Shown piece by piece: positions 56,805-64,000 of a DNA stretch of 64,000 nt (its first letter is position 1; each line of letters opens with the position of its first letter). This stretch comes from Demequina soli (lineage in GTDB: Bacteria > Actinomycetota > Actinomycetes > Actinomycetales > Demequinaceae), in the NCBI RefSeq assembly GCF_000971195.1, contig NZ_BBLZ01000002.1, forward strand, positions 575,736-639,735, read 5' to 3'. A program made the position numbers and the translations under genes. The notes beneath the pieces are model-generated. The model ran no database searches, was not told the DNA's origin, and saw only the letters and a list, made by a program, of their open reading frames with translations.

Positions 56805-57206
56805 ATGGACTGCTCGCTCGAGGCGCCCACGGCGGCGGAGTTCCGCGCCCTGTACCTGTCGACCGGGTGGGGCGCCCCCACGGAGGAGCAGTGCGCACGC
56901 GCGCTCGCGGGCAGCTGGGCCGTGAGCAGCGCGCGCGACGCGTCGGGCGCGCTCGTCGGCGTGGGCCGCCTGATCTCCGACGGCGCGATGCACGCCTACG
57001 TCAACGAGATGATCGTGCGCGAGGACGCGCGTGGCGCCGGCGTGGGTGCCGAGATCCTGCGCCTGCTGGTCGAGGCGGCGCGCGCCGCCGGCGTCACCCA
57101 GGTCCAGCTCTTCGCCGCCCGCGGCCGCGCCCCGTTCTACGCGCGCCACGGCTTCATCGCGCGCCCGGACGATGCGCCCGGCATGGAGATCCCGCAGGCC
57201 CCCTGA
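56805..57206 (+). CDS. GNAT family N-acetyltransferase
   Basis: A 133-residue compact acetyltransferase. VGVGRLISDG, AYVNEMIVREDARGAGVGAEIL (acetyl-CoA loop ARGAGVG, about residues 76-82) and FYARHGFIARPDD are the conserved GNAT elements. The ATG at 56805 lies six bases after TACCGT (56793-56798), another leaderless start. It is convergent with the KimA-like gene. A GGACGATGCG word encodes its Asp-Asp-Ala near the C-terminus. Substrate unknown. Confidence 0.9.
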   Translation: MDCSLEAPTAAEFRALYLSTGWGAPTEEQCARALAGSWAVSSARDASGALVGVGRLISDGAMHAYVNEMIVREDARGAGVGAEILRLLVEAARAAGVTQVQLFAARGRAPFYARHGFIARPDDAPGMEIPQAP

Positions 57207-57233
57207 GCGTCGCCGCCGGTGCGCACGCCGGCC

Positions 57234-59246
57234 TCACGGGCTGTTGCGTCGCACCACCGGCAGGCCGCTGAGGCCGCGCCTCTCGAGACCGATGAGGGGC
57301 CGGCCGGGACGCTCGTAGAGCGCCTTCGACGAGTCGAGCAGCCACGGCACGAGCACGACGGCGACGCCCGGGCACAGCGCGAGCCGCTCCGCGACGCGGC
57401 CGGACTTGCGGTTGTGCAGCAGCCCCTCCCACCAGTGCCCGTAGATGTACTGCGGGATGTAGACCGACACCACCTCGGAGCCGTGCCGCTCGCGGTGCGC
57501 GCGGATGTGCTCGATCAGGGGCGTCGACACGTCGCGGTAGGGCGACCCGACGATGGTCAGCGGCACGCGGATCCGCTGCTCGTCCCACGCGTCCCGCAGC
57601 GCGGCGACCGCCTTCGGGTCGGTCGCGACGTGCACCGCCTCGAGCGTGGTGTGCTTGGCGGCGATCGCGTAGTCGAGCGCCTTGAGCGTGGGCTTGTGCA
57701 CGCGGTGGACCAGCACGATCGCGTGGTCTCCCGCCGCCCCGAAGACCGTCTGCGGGTCGGGCGCGACCTGCGCGTCGACGTTCGCGTAGTACCGGTTGAT
57801 GCGCCGCATCACCACGAACAGCACGGGCATCAGCGCGAACACCAGCCATGCGCCGTGCGTGAACTTGGTGATGGTCACCACGATGAGGACCAGGCCCGTC
57901 GCGGTCGCGCCGACGGCGTTGATGCCGCGGCTGATCTCGAGGCTGCGGGTCGGGTGCCCGTGATGGCGGAACAGCCGGATCTCGCGCGTCCAGTGGACCA
58001 CCATGCCCGTCTGGCCCAGCGTGAAGCTCACGAAGACGCCGATGATGTACAGCTGGATCAACATGGTGAGGTTCGCGCGGAACACGAGCAGCAGCAGCGA
58101 CGCGGCGGCGCCCAGGATGAGGACGCCGTTGGAGAACACCAGGCGGTCGCCTCGCGCGAGCAGCGCCTTGGGCGCGTAGCGGTCCTTCGCGAGCACGGAG
58201 CCCAGCAGCGGGAAGCCGTTGAAGGCGGTGTTCGCCGCGAGGAACAGCACCACGGCCGTGGTGAACTGCACGAGGTAGAACCCGATCGAATGAGGCCCGC
58301 CGAACACCGCCGAGGCGATCTGGGCCATGACCGAGCGCTGCACGTACCCCTCGCACCGCGCCAGGCCGTGCAGGTCGCAGGGGTCCGCGAGGTAGTGGAC
58401 GTGGGTGCGCAGCGCGAGGAACGTCACGCCGACGAAGAGCCCGATGGCGACGGCGCCCATCGCGACCAGCGTCGCCTGCGCGTTCTTGACCTTGGGGCGG
58501 CGGAACGCCTGCACGCCGTTGGCGATCGCCTCGACGCCCGTGAGCGCCGAGCAGCCCGACGCGAACGCGCGCAGCAGCACGAGCACGAGCGCCGTCTCGC
58601 CCAGGTGCGAGTACTCGACCGCGTACTGCGCCGACTCCGCGACCGGCAGCACGCCGAGCACGTCGCGCAGCGCTCCCACGATCACCATGAGCGCGATCGA
58701 CCCGATGAACAGGTAGGTCGGCACCGCGAAGATCTTCGACGCCTCGGCGACGCCGCGCAGGTTCATCGCGATGAGCAGGCCGACCACCACCAGCGCGATC
58801 TCGACGCGCCACTCGTGCATCGCGGGGAACGCGGAGATCAGGTTGTCCACGCCCGAGGCCACGGACACCGCGACGGTGAGCACGTAGTCGATGAGCAGGG
58901 CCGATGCGACGATCAGGCCGGCGCGCTCGCCGAGGTTGCGGGCGGCTACCTCGTAGTCGCCGCCGCCGGAGGGATAGGCGCGCACCAGCTGGCGGGTCGA
59001 CACCACGACGATGACGAGCAGGAGCACGACCGCGGCCGCGACCCACGCGCTGTACGCCAGGAACGCGGTGCCCCCGGCCGCGAGGATGAGGAGCATCTCC
59101 TGGGGCGCATACGCGACGGAGGAGAGCGGGTCCGATGCGAAGATCGGGAGGGCCATGCGCTTGCGGAGCAGCTGCTCGTCGTGCGCGTCGGTGGGGAGCG
59201 GGGCTCCCAGGAGAAGGCGCCGGAGACGCGCCCACGGGCTGATCAC
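57234..59246 (-). CDS. APC-superfamily transporter, KimA-like potassium importer candidate
   Basis: A 670-residue protein with about twelve transmembrane helices (residues 40-480) and a soluble C-terminal domain of about 180 residues. The first helix region [20 protein letters not shown] closely resembles the KimA/KUP-type signature (SSDxLSSVAY), and [10 protein letters not shown] and [10 protein letters not shown] match the same group. KimA proteins import K+ and are inhibited by cyclic di-AMP bound to the C-terminal domain. Many databases call such proteins amino acid permeases, and the substrate is not proven. The GTG at 59246 is the likely start, since the upstream residues are not conserved in kind. 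It is divergent from ilvD. Confidence 0.75.
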   Translation of the reverse strand: MISPWARLRRLLLGAPLPTDAHDEQLLRKRMALPIFASDPLSSVAYAPQEMLLILAAGGTAFLAYSAWVAAAVVLLLVIVVVSTRQLVRAYPSGGGDYEVAARNLGERAGLIVASALLIDYVLTVAVSVASGVDNLISAFPAMHEWRVEIALVVVGLLIAMNLRGVAEASKIFAVPTYLFIGSIALMVIVGALRDVLGVLPVAESAQYAVEYSHLGETALVLVLLRAFASGCSALTGVEAIANGVQAFRRPKVKNAQATLVAMGAVAIGLFVGVTFLALRTHVHYLADPCDLHGLARCEGYVQRSVMAQIASAVFGGPHSIGFYLVQFTTAVVLFLAANTAFNGFPLLGSVLAKDRYAPKALLARGDRLVFSNGVLILGAAASLLLLVFRANLTMLIQLYIIGVFVSFTLGQTGMVVHWTREIRLFRHHGHPTRSLEISRGINAVGATATGLVLIVVTITKFTHGAWLVFALMPVLFVVMRRINRYYANVDAQVAPDPQTVFGAAGDHAIVLVHRVHKPTLKALDYAIAAKHTTLEAVHVATDPKAVAALRDAWDEQRIRVPLTIVGSPYRDVSTPLIEHIRAHRERHGSEVVSVYIPQYIYGHWWEGLLHNRKSGRVAERLALCPGVAVVLVPWLLDSSKALYERPGRPLIGLERRGLSGLPVVRRNSP

Positions 59247-59310
59247 GAGGGGACACGGTACGCCCGTTTCGTCCTGTGTCAACGGGCCGTTCGACACTCG
59301 ACCGGGCCCG

Positions 59311-59409
59311 CGCATCGTCCCGAGGCCCCCGTGATTACCAGGGCTTTAACTTGCTTTGCCGCAACTGTCCACGATGCGGGCATCGTGTCCCACCGTGGCG
59401 CCCTAGACT
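59311..59409 (+). promoter_or_regulatory. ilvD promoter region
   Basis: TAGACT (59404-59409) lies seven bases before the ilvD ATG, which suggests a leaderless transcript. The upstream region holds one GGACGATGCG word on the minus strand (59311-59320) and the related ACGATGCGGGCATCGT dyad (59373-59388). Confidence 0.6.
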
Positions 59410-59416
59410 CGCGCGT

Positions 59417-61114
59417 ATGACGCAGACTCCCGACATCAAGCCCCGGTCGCGCCAGGTCACGGATGGCCTGGAGGCGACCGCGTCCCGCGGCATGCTCCGC
59501 GCGGTCGGTCTCGGAGACGACGACTTCGCGAAGCCGCAGATCGGCATCGCGTCGTCGTGGAACGAGATCACCCCCTGCAACCTCTCGCTGCAGCGCCTCG
59601 CGGCGGCGTCGAAGAACGGCGTCCACGCGGGCGGCGGCTACCCGCTCGAGTTCGGCACCATCTCGGTGTCCGACGGCATCTCGATGGGTCACGAGGGCAT
59701 GCACTTCTCGCTCGTGTCGCGCGACCTCATCGCCGACTCGGTCGAGACGGTGATGATGGCGGAGCGCCTGGACGGCAGCGTCCTCCTGGCGGGCTGCGAC
59801 AAGTCGCTCCCCGGCATGCTGATGGCCGCCGCGCGCCTGGACCTCGCGAGCGTGTTCCTCTACGCGGGCTCGATCATGCCGGGCCACGTCAAGCTGTCGG
59901 ACGGCACCGAGAAGGACGTCACCATCATCGACGCGTTCGAGGCCGTGGGCGCGTGCGCCGCGGGTCTCATGTCCGAGGAGGACCGCCTCGCGATCGAGAA
60001 GGCGATCTGCCCCGGCGAGGGCGCGTGCGGCGGCATGTACACCGCCAACACCATGGCGTCCGTGGGCGAGGCCCTCGGCATGTCGATCCCCGGCTCCGCG
60101 GCCCCGCCGTCGGCCGACCGCCGCCGCGACTACTATGCGCACAAGTCGGGCGAGGCCGTGGTCAACATGCTGCGCCTCGGCATCACCGCGCGCGACATCA
60201 TGACCAAGGAGGCGTTCGAGAACGCCATCGCCGTGGTCATGGCGTTCGGCGGCTCGACCAACGCGGTCCTCCACCTCCTCGCCATCGCGAACGAGGCCGA
60301 GGTGGACCTCTCGCTCGACGACTTCGCGCGCGTCGCCGCGAAGGTCCCGCACCTGGGCGACCTCAAGCCGTTCGGCCAGTTCGTGATGAACGACGTCGAC
60401 CGCGTCGGCGGCGTGCCGGCTGTCATGAAGACCCTGCTCGACGCGGGCCTCATGCACGGCGACGTCATGACCGTCACCGGCAAGACCCTCGCCGAGAACA
60501 TGGACGAGCTCAAGCCCGCCAAGATCGACGGCCGCGTGGTCCGCGCGCTCAACAACCCGATCCACAAGTCGGGCGGCATCACCATCCTCAAGGGCTCGCT
60601 CGCTCCCGAGGGCGCCGTGGTGAAGTCGGCCGGCTTCGACGACGACGTCTTCGAGGCCACCGCCCGCGTGTTCGACCGCGAGCGTGCCGCGCTCGACGCG
60701 CTCGAGGCCGGCGAGATCCAGAAGGGCGACTGCGTCGTCATCCGCTACGAGGGCCCCAAGGGCGGCCCCGGCATGCGCGAGATGCTCGCCATCACCGCCG
60801 CCATCAAGGGCGCGGGCCTCGGCAAGGACGTCCTCCTCGTCACCGACGGCCGCTTCTCCGGCGGCACCACCGGCCTGTGCGTCGGTCACATCGCCCCCGA
60901 GGCGGTCGACGGCGGCCCCATCGCGTTCGTGCGCGACGGCGACAAGATCACGCTCGACGTCGCCCACGGCACCCTCGAGCTGCACGTCACCGACGAGGAG
61001 CTCGCCGCCCGCCGCGAGGGCTGGGAGCCCATCCCGGCGCGCTTCACCAAGGGCGTCCTGGGCAAGTACCAGAAGCTCGTGGGTTCGGCGTCGAAGGGCG
61101 CCGTCCTCAGCTGA
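59417..61114 (+). CDS. ilvD: Dihydroxy-acid dehydratase
   Basis: A 565-residue iron-sulfur enzyme of branched-chain amino acid synthesis that dehydrates dihydroxyisovalerate and dihydroxymethylvalerate. Cluster cysteines are in [18 protein letters not shown] and [16 protein letters not shown] (about residue 200); [19 protein letters not shown] near the C-terminus completes the active site. The ATG at 59417 is leaderless-like (TAGACT plus seven bases). Acetolactate synthase follows about 2.4 kb downstream, with two unrelated genes in between. A strong terminator ends the gene. Confidence 0.97.
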   Translation: MTQTPDIKPRSRQVTDGLEATASRGMLRAVGLGDDDFAKPQIGIASSWNEITPCNLSLQRLAAASKNGVHAGGGYPLEFGTISVSDGISMGHEGMHFSLVSRDLIADSVETVMMAERLDGSVLLAGCDKSLPGMLMAAARLDLASVFLYAGSIMPGHVKLSDGTEKDVTIIDAFEAVGACAAGLMSEEDRLAIEKAICPGEGACGGMYTANTMASVGEALGMSIPGSAAPPSADRRRDYYAHKSGEAVVNMLRLGITARDIMTKEAFENAIAVVMAFGGSTNAVLHLLAIANEAEVDLSLDDFARVAAKVPHLGDLKPFGQFVMNDVDRVGGVPAVMKTLLDAGLMHGDVMTVTGKTLAENMDELKPAKIDGRVVRALNNPIHKSGGITILKGSLAPEGAVVKSAGFDDDVFEATARVFDRERAALDALEAGEIQKGDCVVIRYEGPKGGPGMREMLAITAAIKGAGLGKDVLLVTDGRFSGGTTGLCVGHIAPEAVDGGPIAFVRDGDKITLDVAHGTLELHVTDEELAARREGWEPIPARFTKGVLGKYQKLVGSASKGAVLS

Positions 61115-61131
61115 GCCGCCGCTCTCCGTCA

Positions 61132-61168
61132 CGAGCGCCCCGTCCGGTCCGTCCGGGCGGGGCGCTCG
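61132..61168 (+). terminator. Terminator after ilvD
   Basis: An 11-bp perfect stem (CGAGCGCCCCG, 61132-61142 with 61158-61168) with a 15-base loop lies 17 bases after the ilvD stop. Confidence 0.8.
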
Positions 61169-61272
61169 CGCGTTCACGCGCGACCGCTCCGAATCCTTCC
61201 CGGGGACGATGCGCCCCTCACCGGGGATGACTAGGTTCGGGGGAGGCTCACATCGCTGAGGAAGGCGGGGTC

Positions 61273-61581
61273 ATGGGTGTACGGGCGGGCAGGTCGCTGG
61301 CGGAGCGGTACCCGGACTTGTCGGGGGAGTGGAACGCCGTGAAGAACGGCCATCTCACCCCCGCGGACGTGGACGCCCGCTCGTGGCGCGAGGTGTGGTG
61401 GAAGGACGAGCTCGGTCACGAGTGGGAGGACCGGATCCGCGCCCGCACCGGCCGTCACCCGCGCAACTGCCCGCGCTGCGACGCCGGTGAGGGCTACGTC
61501 CCGCGGGACCACATCGCGGAGAACCGCTCGAGCCAGATGGGCGGCACCCTCGGTCCCACGGGCGGACCACTCGGCCGCTGA
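61273..61581 (+). CDS. Small zinc-ribbon-like protein (DUF4379-like)
   Basis: A 102-residue basic protein. The sequence SLAERYPDLSGEWNAVKNG, then SWREVWWKDELGHEWEDRIRART and NCPRCDAGEGY, follows the treble-clef zinc finger plan of DUF4379 repeats (P-L-x-x-E-W; W-W-K-C-x-x-G-H-x-W; C-P-x-C). In the second element the expected cysteine is replaced by aspartate (KDELGH), so the zinc site may be altered. Such domains are often linked to nucleic-acid processing. The ATG at 61273 is 60 bases after a GGACGATGCG word. Function unknown. Confidence 0.65.
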   Translation: MGVRAGRSLAERYPDLSGEWNAVKNGHLTPADVDARSWREVWWKDELGHEWEDRIRARTGRHPRNCPRCDAGEGYVPRDHIAENRSSQMGGTLGPTGGPLGR

Positions 61582-61746
61582 GCACTCGGGCCGAGGGTGG
61601 CACGCTTGCCCGCGACACGCCCGGCGTGGAGTGTAGGCCCAGGTAGATGGCTCATGTTACGTTCCGAGCGGGGCTCGGGAGTGCGAGCATCGCGCAGTCA
61701 CCGCGGGCGTGCCCAGCGTCGCCCGAGGACGTTCTGAGGGGGACGC
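61582..61746 (+). other. Intergenic region, no identified element
   Basis: The 165-bp gap before the 61747 gene contains GAGGGGGACGC, a ribosome-binding site, at its end, and a less GC-rich stretch around 61640-61665 that may hold the promoter. No hairpin or repeat stands out. Confidence 0.4.
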
Positions 61747-63207
61747 ATGACCGTTTTCTATCCCGAGGGTCCCGAGCCGGAGTCGACGGAGCCGTCCACG
61801 GCGCCCGCGCTGGACGTGCCGGCGGCGCCGGTGCCCGCCGCGCCCGCACCCGCGAGTCCCGCGCTCGTCCCCGCGGGCCCCGCGCCCGCGACCACGGACG
61901 TCGCGTCCCCCGGCGCACGGCGACCGCGGCGGCGCGGGCTCGCGATCGCGGGGATCGCCTCGGGCGCGGTCGTCCTGGCGCTCGGCGCCGGAGCCGCCTA
62001 TCTCTACACGAACCTCCTGCACGGCGCGGCCAGCCCCCAGGGTGCCGTCGAGCGGCTCGTCGGGGGTGCGGTCGACGGCGACCTGCTCGCCATGGGCGCC
62101 GCGATCGCGCCGTCGGAGCGGGATCTGCTCCTCGAGGTCGGGGCACGCATGCGCGAGGTGCTCGAGGCAAGCGTGCCCGCGCCCGAGGCCAGCCCCTCCG
62201 CCGAGATCGACCTGTCGGGCATCGTCGACACCGTCTCGATCTCCGTGTCCGGTCTCGAGTACGTGACCGAGAACATCGCTGACGGGGTGGCCGCGGTGCG
62301 CGTCGAGCGGGGCGTGATCGAGGCCGATGTCGACAAGGCACGGTTCGTCGACGCCGTCATGGTGCAGGTCGAGGCCAACGTCTCGGCGAGCGCGGAGCAG
62401 CTCGGCTACGACGAGGCAATGGTCGAGCGGCAGACGGCGGACGCGCGCGCCGGCATCGAGATGTGGGTGGACGAGACCTTCCCGTGGAAGGTCGACATCG
62501 CCGACGTCGTCGCGGACCTGCGCGCCTCGGGCGAGGTGGCGGGCGACGCGTCGCCGATCACGTTCATGACCGTCGAGGAGGGCGGCTGGTTCGTCAGCCC
62601 CATGCTCACCGTCGTGGAGGCGTTCGCCGCGACCGGCCTCGAGACGGCCGAGCGCGGCACCGAGGTCGTGGACGCACTCGAGTTCGCCACGCCGGACGAT
62701 GCGGTGGCCGGCACGGCCGACGCCCTCGAGGCGTTCATGGCGAGCGGGGACACGGCGAGGCTCGCGGAGGTGCTGCCGCTGCCTGAGCGCCGCATCGTCT
62801 CCCTCTATGGCGAGCCGGCCATCGACGCCGACGGCGGGTGGAAGCCGTCCAGCCTCGCGCTCGATCTCACCGACGTCGCGGTGTCGGTCGACGGCGACCT
62901 CGCGACGGCCGAGCTGCGCGCGTTCGGCTTCGCCTTCGACGACGGCGTCGCTGAGCCGGTCTCCGGCTCGTACGCCGCCGGCTGCTTCACGCCGGATGGC
63001 GCGGAAGCCGATCAACTCTGCTTCGCCGACGTGCCGATCCTCGCCGGGCTCGCCATCGACGGCGTGACGGTGTCGCTGGTGCGCGAGGGCGACGGCTGGC
63101 TGACCAGCGCTTCGCTGACCGTGGTCGACTACGCGACCCGCGTCTCGTCGGCCTTCGCGGCGGCCAGCACGGGGGACACGCTCGACAGCCCGACCCTCGT
63201 CTGGTGA
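61747..63207 (+). CDS. Membrane-anchored uncharacterised extracytoplasmic protein
   Basis: A 486-residue protein. A Pro/Ala-rich cytoplasmic N-terminus (residues 1-58) leads to an Arg-rich stop and one transmembrane helix (GLAIAGIASGAVVLALGAGAAYLY, about 64-87); the remaining 400 residues would be outside. The outer part begins ASPQGAVERLVGGAVDGDL, a layout like that of lumazine-binding/DUF4878-type domains repeated about twice (a second such start, ATPDDAVAGTADALEAFMASGD, is near residue 316). I do not recognise a specific family. It precedes the ilvB leader and is probably unrelated to it. Function unknown. Confidence 0.65.
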   Translation: MTVFYPEGPEPESTEPSTAPALDVPAAPVPAAPAPASPALVPAGPAPATTDVASPGARRPRRRGLAIAGIASGAVVLALGAGAAYLYTNLLHGAASPQGAVERLVGGAVDGDLLAMGAAIAPSERDLLLEVGARMREVLEASVPAPEASPSAEIDLSGIVDTVSISVSGLEYVTENIADGVAAVRVERGVIEADVDKARFVDAVMVQVEANVSASAEQLGYDEAMVERQTADARAGIEMWVDETFPWKVDIADVVADLRASGEVAGDASPITFMTVEEGGWFVSPMLTVVEAFAATGLETAERGTEVVDALEFATPDDAVAGTADALEAFMASGDTARLAEVLPLPERRIVSLYGEPAIDADGGWKPSSLALDLTDVAVSVDGDLATAELRAFGFAFDDGVAEPVSGSYAAGCFTPDGAEADQLCFADVPILAGLAIDGVTVSLVREGDGWLTSASLTVVDYATRVSSAFAAASTGDTLDSPTLVW

Positions 63208-63265
63208 CGCGTCGCCGGGCCCCGCTGACGCTACGGTGGCGTAGGTAGGGCGCCGCCCCCGGTGT

Positions 63266-63302
63266 ATCTCACTATTCAAGATGGTGAACCACGATGTGAG
63301 AT
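63266..63302. repeat. Inverted repeat upstream of the ilvB leader
   Basis: ATCTCAC (63266-63272) and GTGAGAT (63296-63302) form an inverted repeat around an AT-richer centre. ATGGTGA also occurs twice directly (63281 and 63314), the second copy overlapping the proposed -35 box. It may be an operator for the ilvB promoter or the terminator of the preceding gene. Confidence 0.45.
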
Positions 63303-63316
63303 TCACCGCCCGGATG

Positions 63317-63346
63317 GTGACACCCGCCGGAACCCGGGCGTAGAGT
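63317..63346 (+). promoter_or_regulatory. ilvB operon promoter
   Basis: GTGACA (63317-63322) and TAGAGT (63341-63346) are separated by 18 bp. The leader-peptide ATG follows the -10 box by seven bases, so transcription probably starts at that ATG. Confidence 0.7.
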
Positions 63347-63353
63347 CGCATCC

Positions 63354-63404
63354 ATGCAGACGATCCTTGTACGAGTTATCAGGCGCGCGGACCGCGACCG
63401 GTAG
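63354..63404 (+). CDS. ilvB attenuator leader peptide
   Basis: A 16-codon open frame, too short for normal gene finding, that encodes [16 protein letters not shown]. Five of codons 4-9 are Ile, Leu, Val, Val and Ile, the three end products of the pathway. It starts seven bases after a -10 box (leaderless) and lies about 100 bases before ilvB. Known ilvB operons of Corynebacterium and Streptomyces have the same kind of leader, whose translation controls a downstream terminator. This identification is by composition and position. Confidence 0.85.
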   Translation: MQTILVRVIRRADRDR

Positions 63405-63455
63405 CCCGATCCCGTCCGCGCGCTGACCCCGACGCCACCCGGCCGAGGGGTTTTC
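63383..63455 (+). promoter_or_regulatory. Transcription attenuator of ilvB
   Basis: GCGCGCGGAC (63383-63392), which starts three bases after the last Ile codon, is perfectly complementary to GTCCGCGCGC (63414-63423). A ribosome stalled on the Ile/Leu/Val codons would mask the first arm. Further on, a short G-C stem (ACCCC at 63426-63430 with GGGGT at 63447-63451) runs into TTTTCT, a terminator-like end. The exact alternative pairing was not modelled. Confidence 0.65.
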
Positions 63456-63505
63456 TCATGCGAGGCGGACGCAAGGAACGCCTCCCTCAACGACCAGGAG
63501 AGAAG

Positions 63506-64000
63506 ATGGCACAGGTCCAGGCCAAGCCGGGCGTCCCCGCCTCGCGCATCGCCCGCCAGGCGACCTCGGCGACGTCGCTCGCGCGCCCCACGCCGCAGTC
63601 GAACCCGGATCCGGCGCTCAACGGCGTCGAGATGACGGGCGCGCAGTCGATCATCCGCTCGCTCGAGGCGGCGGGCGCGACGGACATCTTCGGCCTCCCG
63701 GGCGGCGCGATCCTCCCGACCTACGACCCGCTCATGGACTCGCAGAAGCTGCGCCACATCCTGGTGCGCCACGAGCAGGGCGCCGGCCACGCCGCGCAGG
63801 GCTACGCCCACGCGACGGGCAAGGTGGGCGTCTGCATCGCGACCTCCGGTCCGGGTGCGACCAACCTCGTCACCGCGATCGCGGACGCGAACATGGACTC
63901 GATCCCCATGGTCGCCATCACCGGCCAGGTCGGCGCGGCGATGATCGGCACTGACGCCTTCCAGGAGGCGGACATCGTCGGCATCACGGCCCCGATCACC
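63506..64000 (+). CDS. ilvB: Acetolactate synthase large subunit (3' end outside window)
   Basis: The first 165 codons of the ThDP-dependent enzyme that makes acetolactate and acetohydroxybutyrate for valine, leucine and isoleucine. After a 40-residue variable leader come [21 protein letters not shown] and [34 protein letters not shown] with the catalytic glutamate, and [22 protein letters not shown]. The [10 protein letters not shown] segment at the end is also typical. AGGAGAGAAG precedes the ATG at 63506. Expression is probably attenuated through the leader peptide at 63354-63404. The small subunit gene ilvN would be expected beyond the window. Confidence 0.96.
   Translation, partial: MAQVQAKPGVPASRIARQATSATSLARPTPQSNPDPALNGVEMTGAQSIIRSLEAAGATDIFGLPGGAILPTYDPLMDSQKLRHILVRHEQGAGHAAQGYAHATGKVGVCIATSGPGATNLVTAIADANMDSIPMVAITGQVGAAMIGTDAFQEADIVGITAPIT

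Overview
The window is very GC-rich, with G/C-ending codons, many GTG starts, 4-bp ATGA/GTGA start-stop overlaps and several leaderless starts. Gene content (GatCAB, NAD+-dependent LigA, a DUF222/HNH protein, xylA/xylB with a ROK regulator) fits an actinobacterium, probably of the Micrococcales (Cellulomonas/Demequina-like). The species cannot be named from the sequence alone. No rRNA, tRNA, CRISPR array, insertion sequence or prophage was found. No gap longer than 300 bases lacks an annotated element.

Bases 1-21041 hold a nearly complete purine/ureide degradation locus. It contains the end of an allantoate amidohydrolase-type gene, OHCU decarboxylase, 5-hydroxyisourate hydrolase, guanine deaminase, urate oxidase, allantoinase, a two-gene xanthine dehydrogenase with its XdhC maturation factor and a MocA-like cytidylyltransferase, an NMT1-type ABC importer, an XRE-cupin regulator and an 8-oxoguanine deaminase. 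A PhzF-like protein, a DsbA/FrnE-like protein and glucose-6-phosphate isomerase (pgi) lie among them. Together the enzymes would take guanine, 8-oxoguanine and xanthine through urate to allantoin and allantoate, with the importer plausibly feeding the pathway.

Bases 21138-27426 are housekeeping: ligA, a small membrane protein, a GNAT acetyltransferase and gatC-gatA-gatB. Bases 59417-64000 return to housekeeping functions with ilvD and the start of ilvB, the latter preceded by a leaderless Ile/Leu/Val leader peptide. Between them (27.4-59.2 kb) is a mixed accessory stretch: polysaccharide deacetylase, HNH protein, LtrA protein, a copper-type P-ATPase behind a MerR-type promoter, peptidase and dicarboxylate transporter, a CYTH protein, the xylose genes with a divergent ROK regulator, DNA-repair genes (Ada-AlkA fusion, ogt, photolyase), a MATE pump, several regulators, a decayed Bcr/CflA-type pump fragment, an aldo/keto reductase, two flavin reductases with a TipA-like MerR regulator, a secreted beta-propeller-like protein and a KimA-like transporter.

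The strongest unexplained signal is a short word, GGACGATGCG, found at least 33 times on the two strands, both in genes (usually as Asp-Asp-Ala with the otherwise avoided GAT codon) and between genes. Other notable structures are a 62-bp perfect loopless palindrome upstream of pgi, paired CTGAGYGTCCC words 42 bp apart inside two unrelated genes, and a shared operator linking the TipA-like regulator to a flavin reductase.
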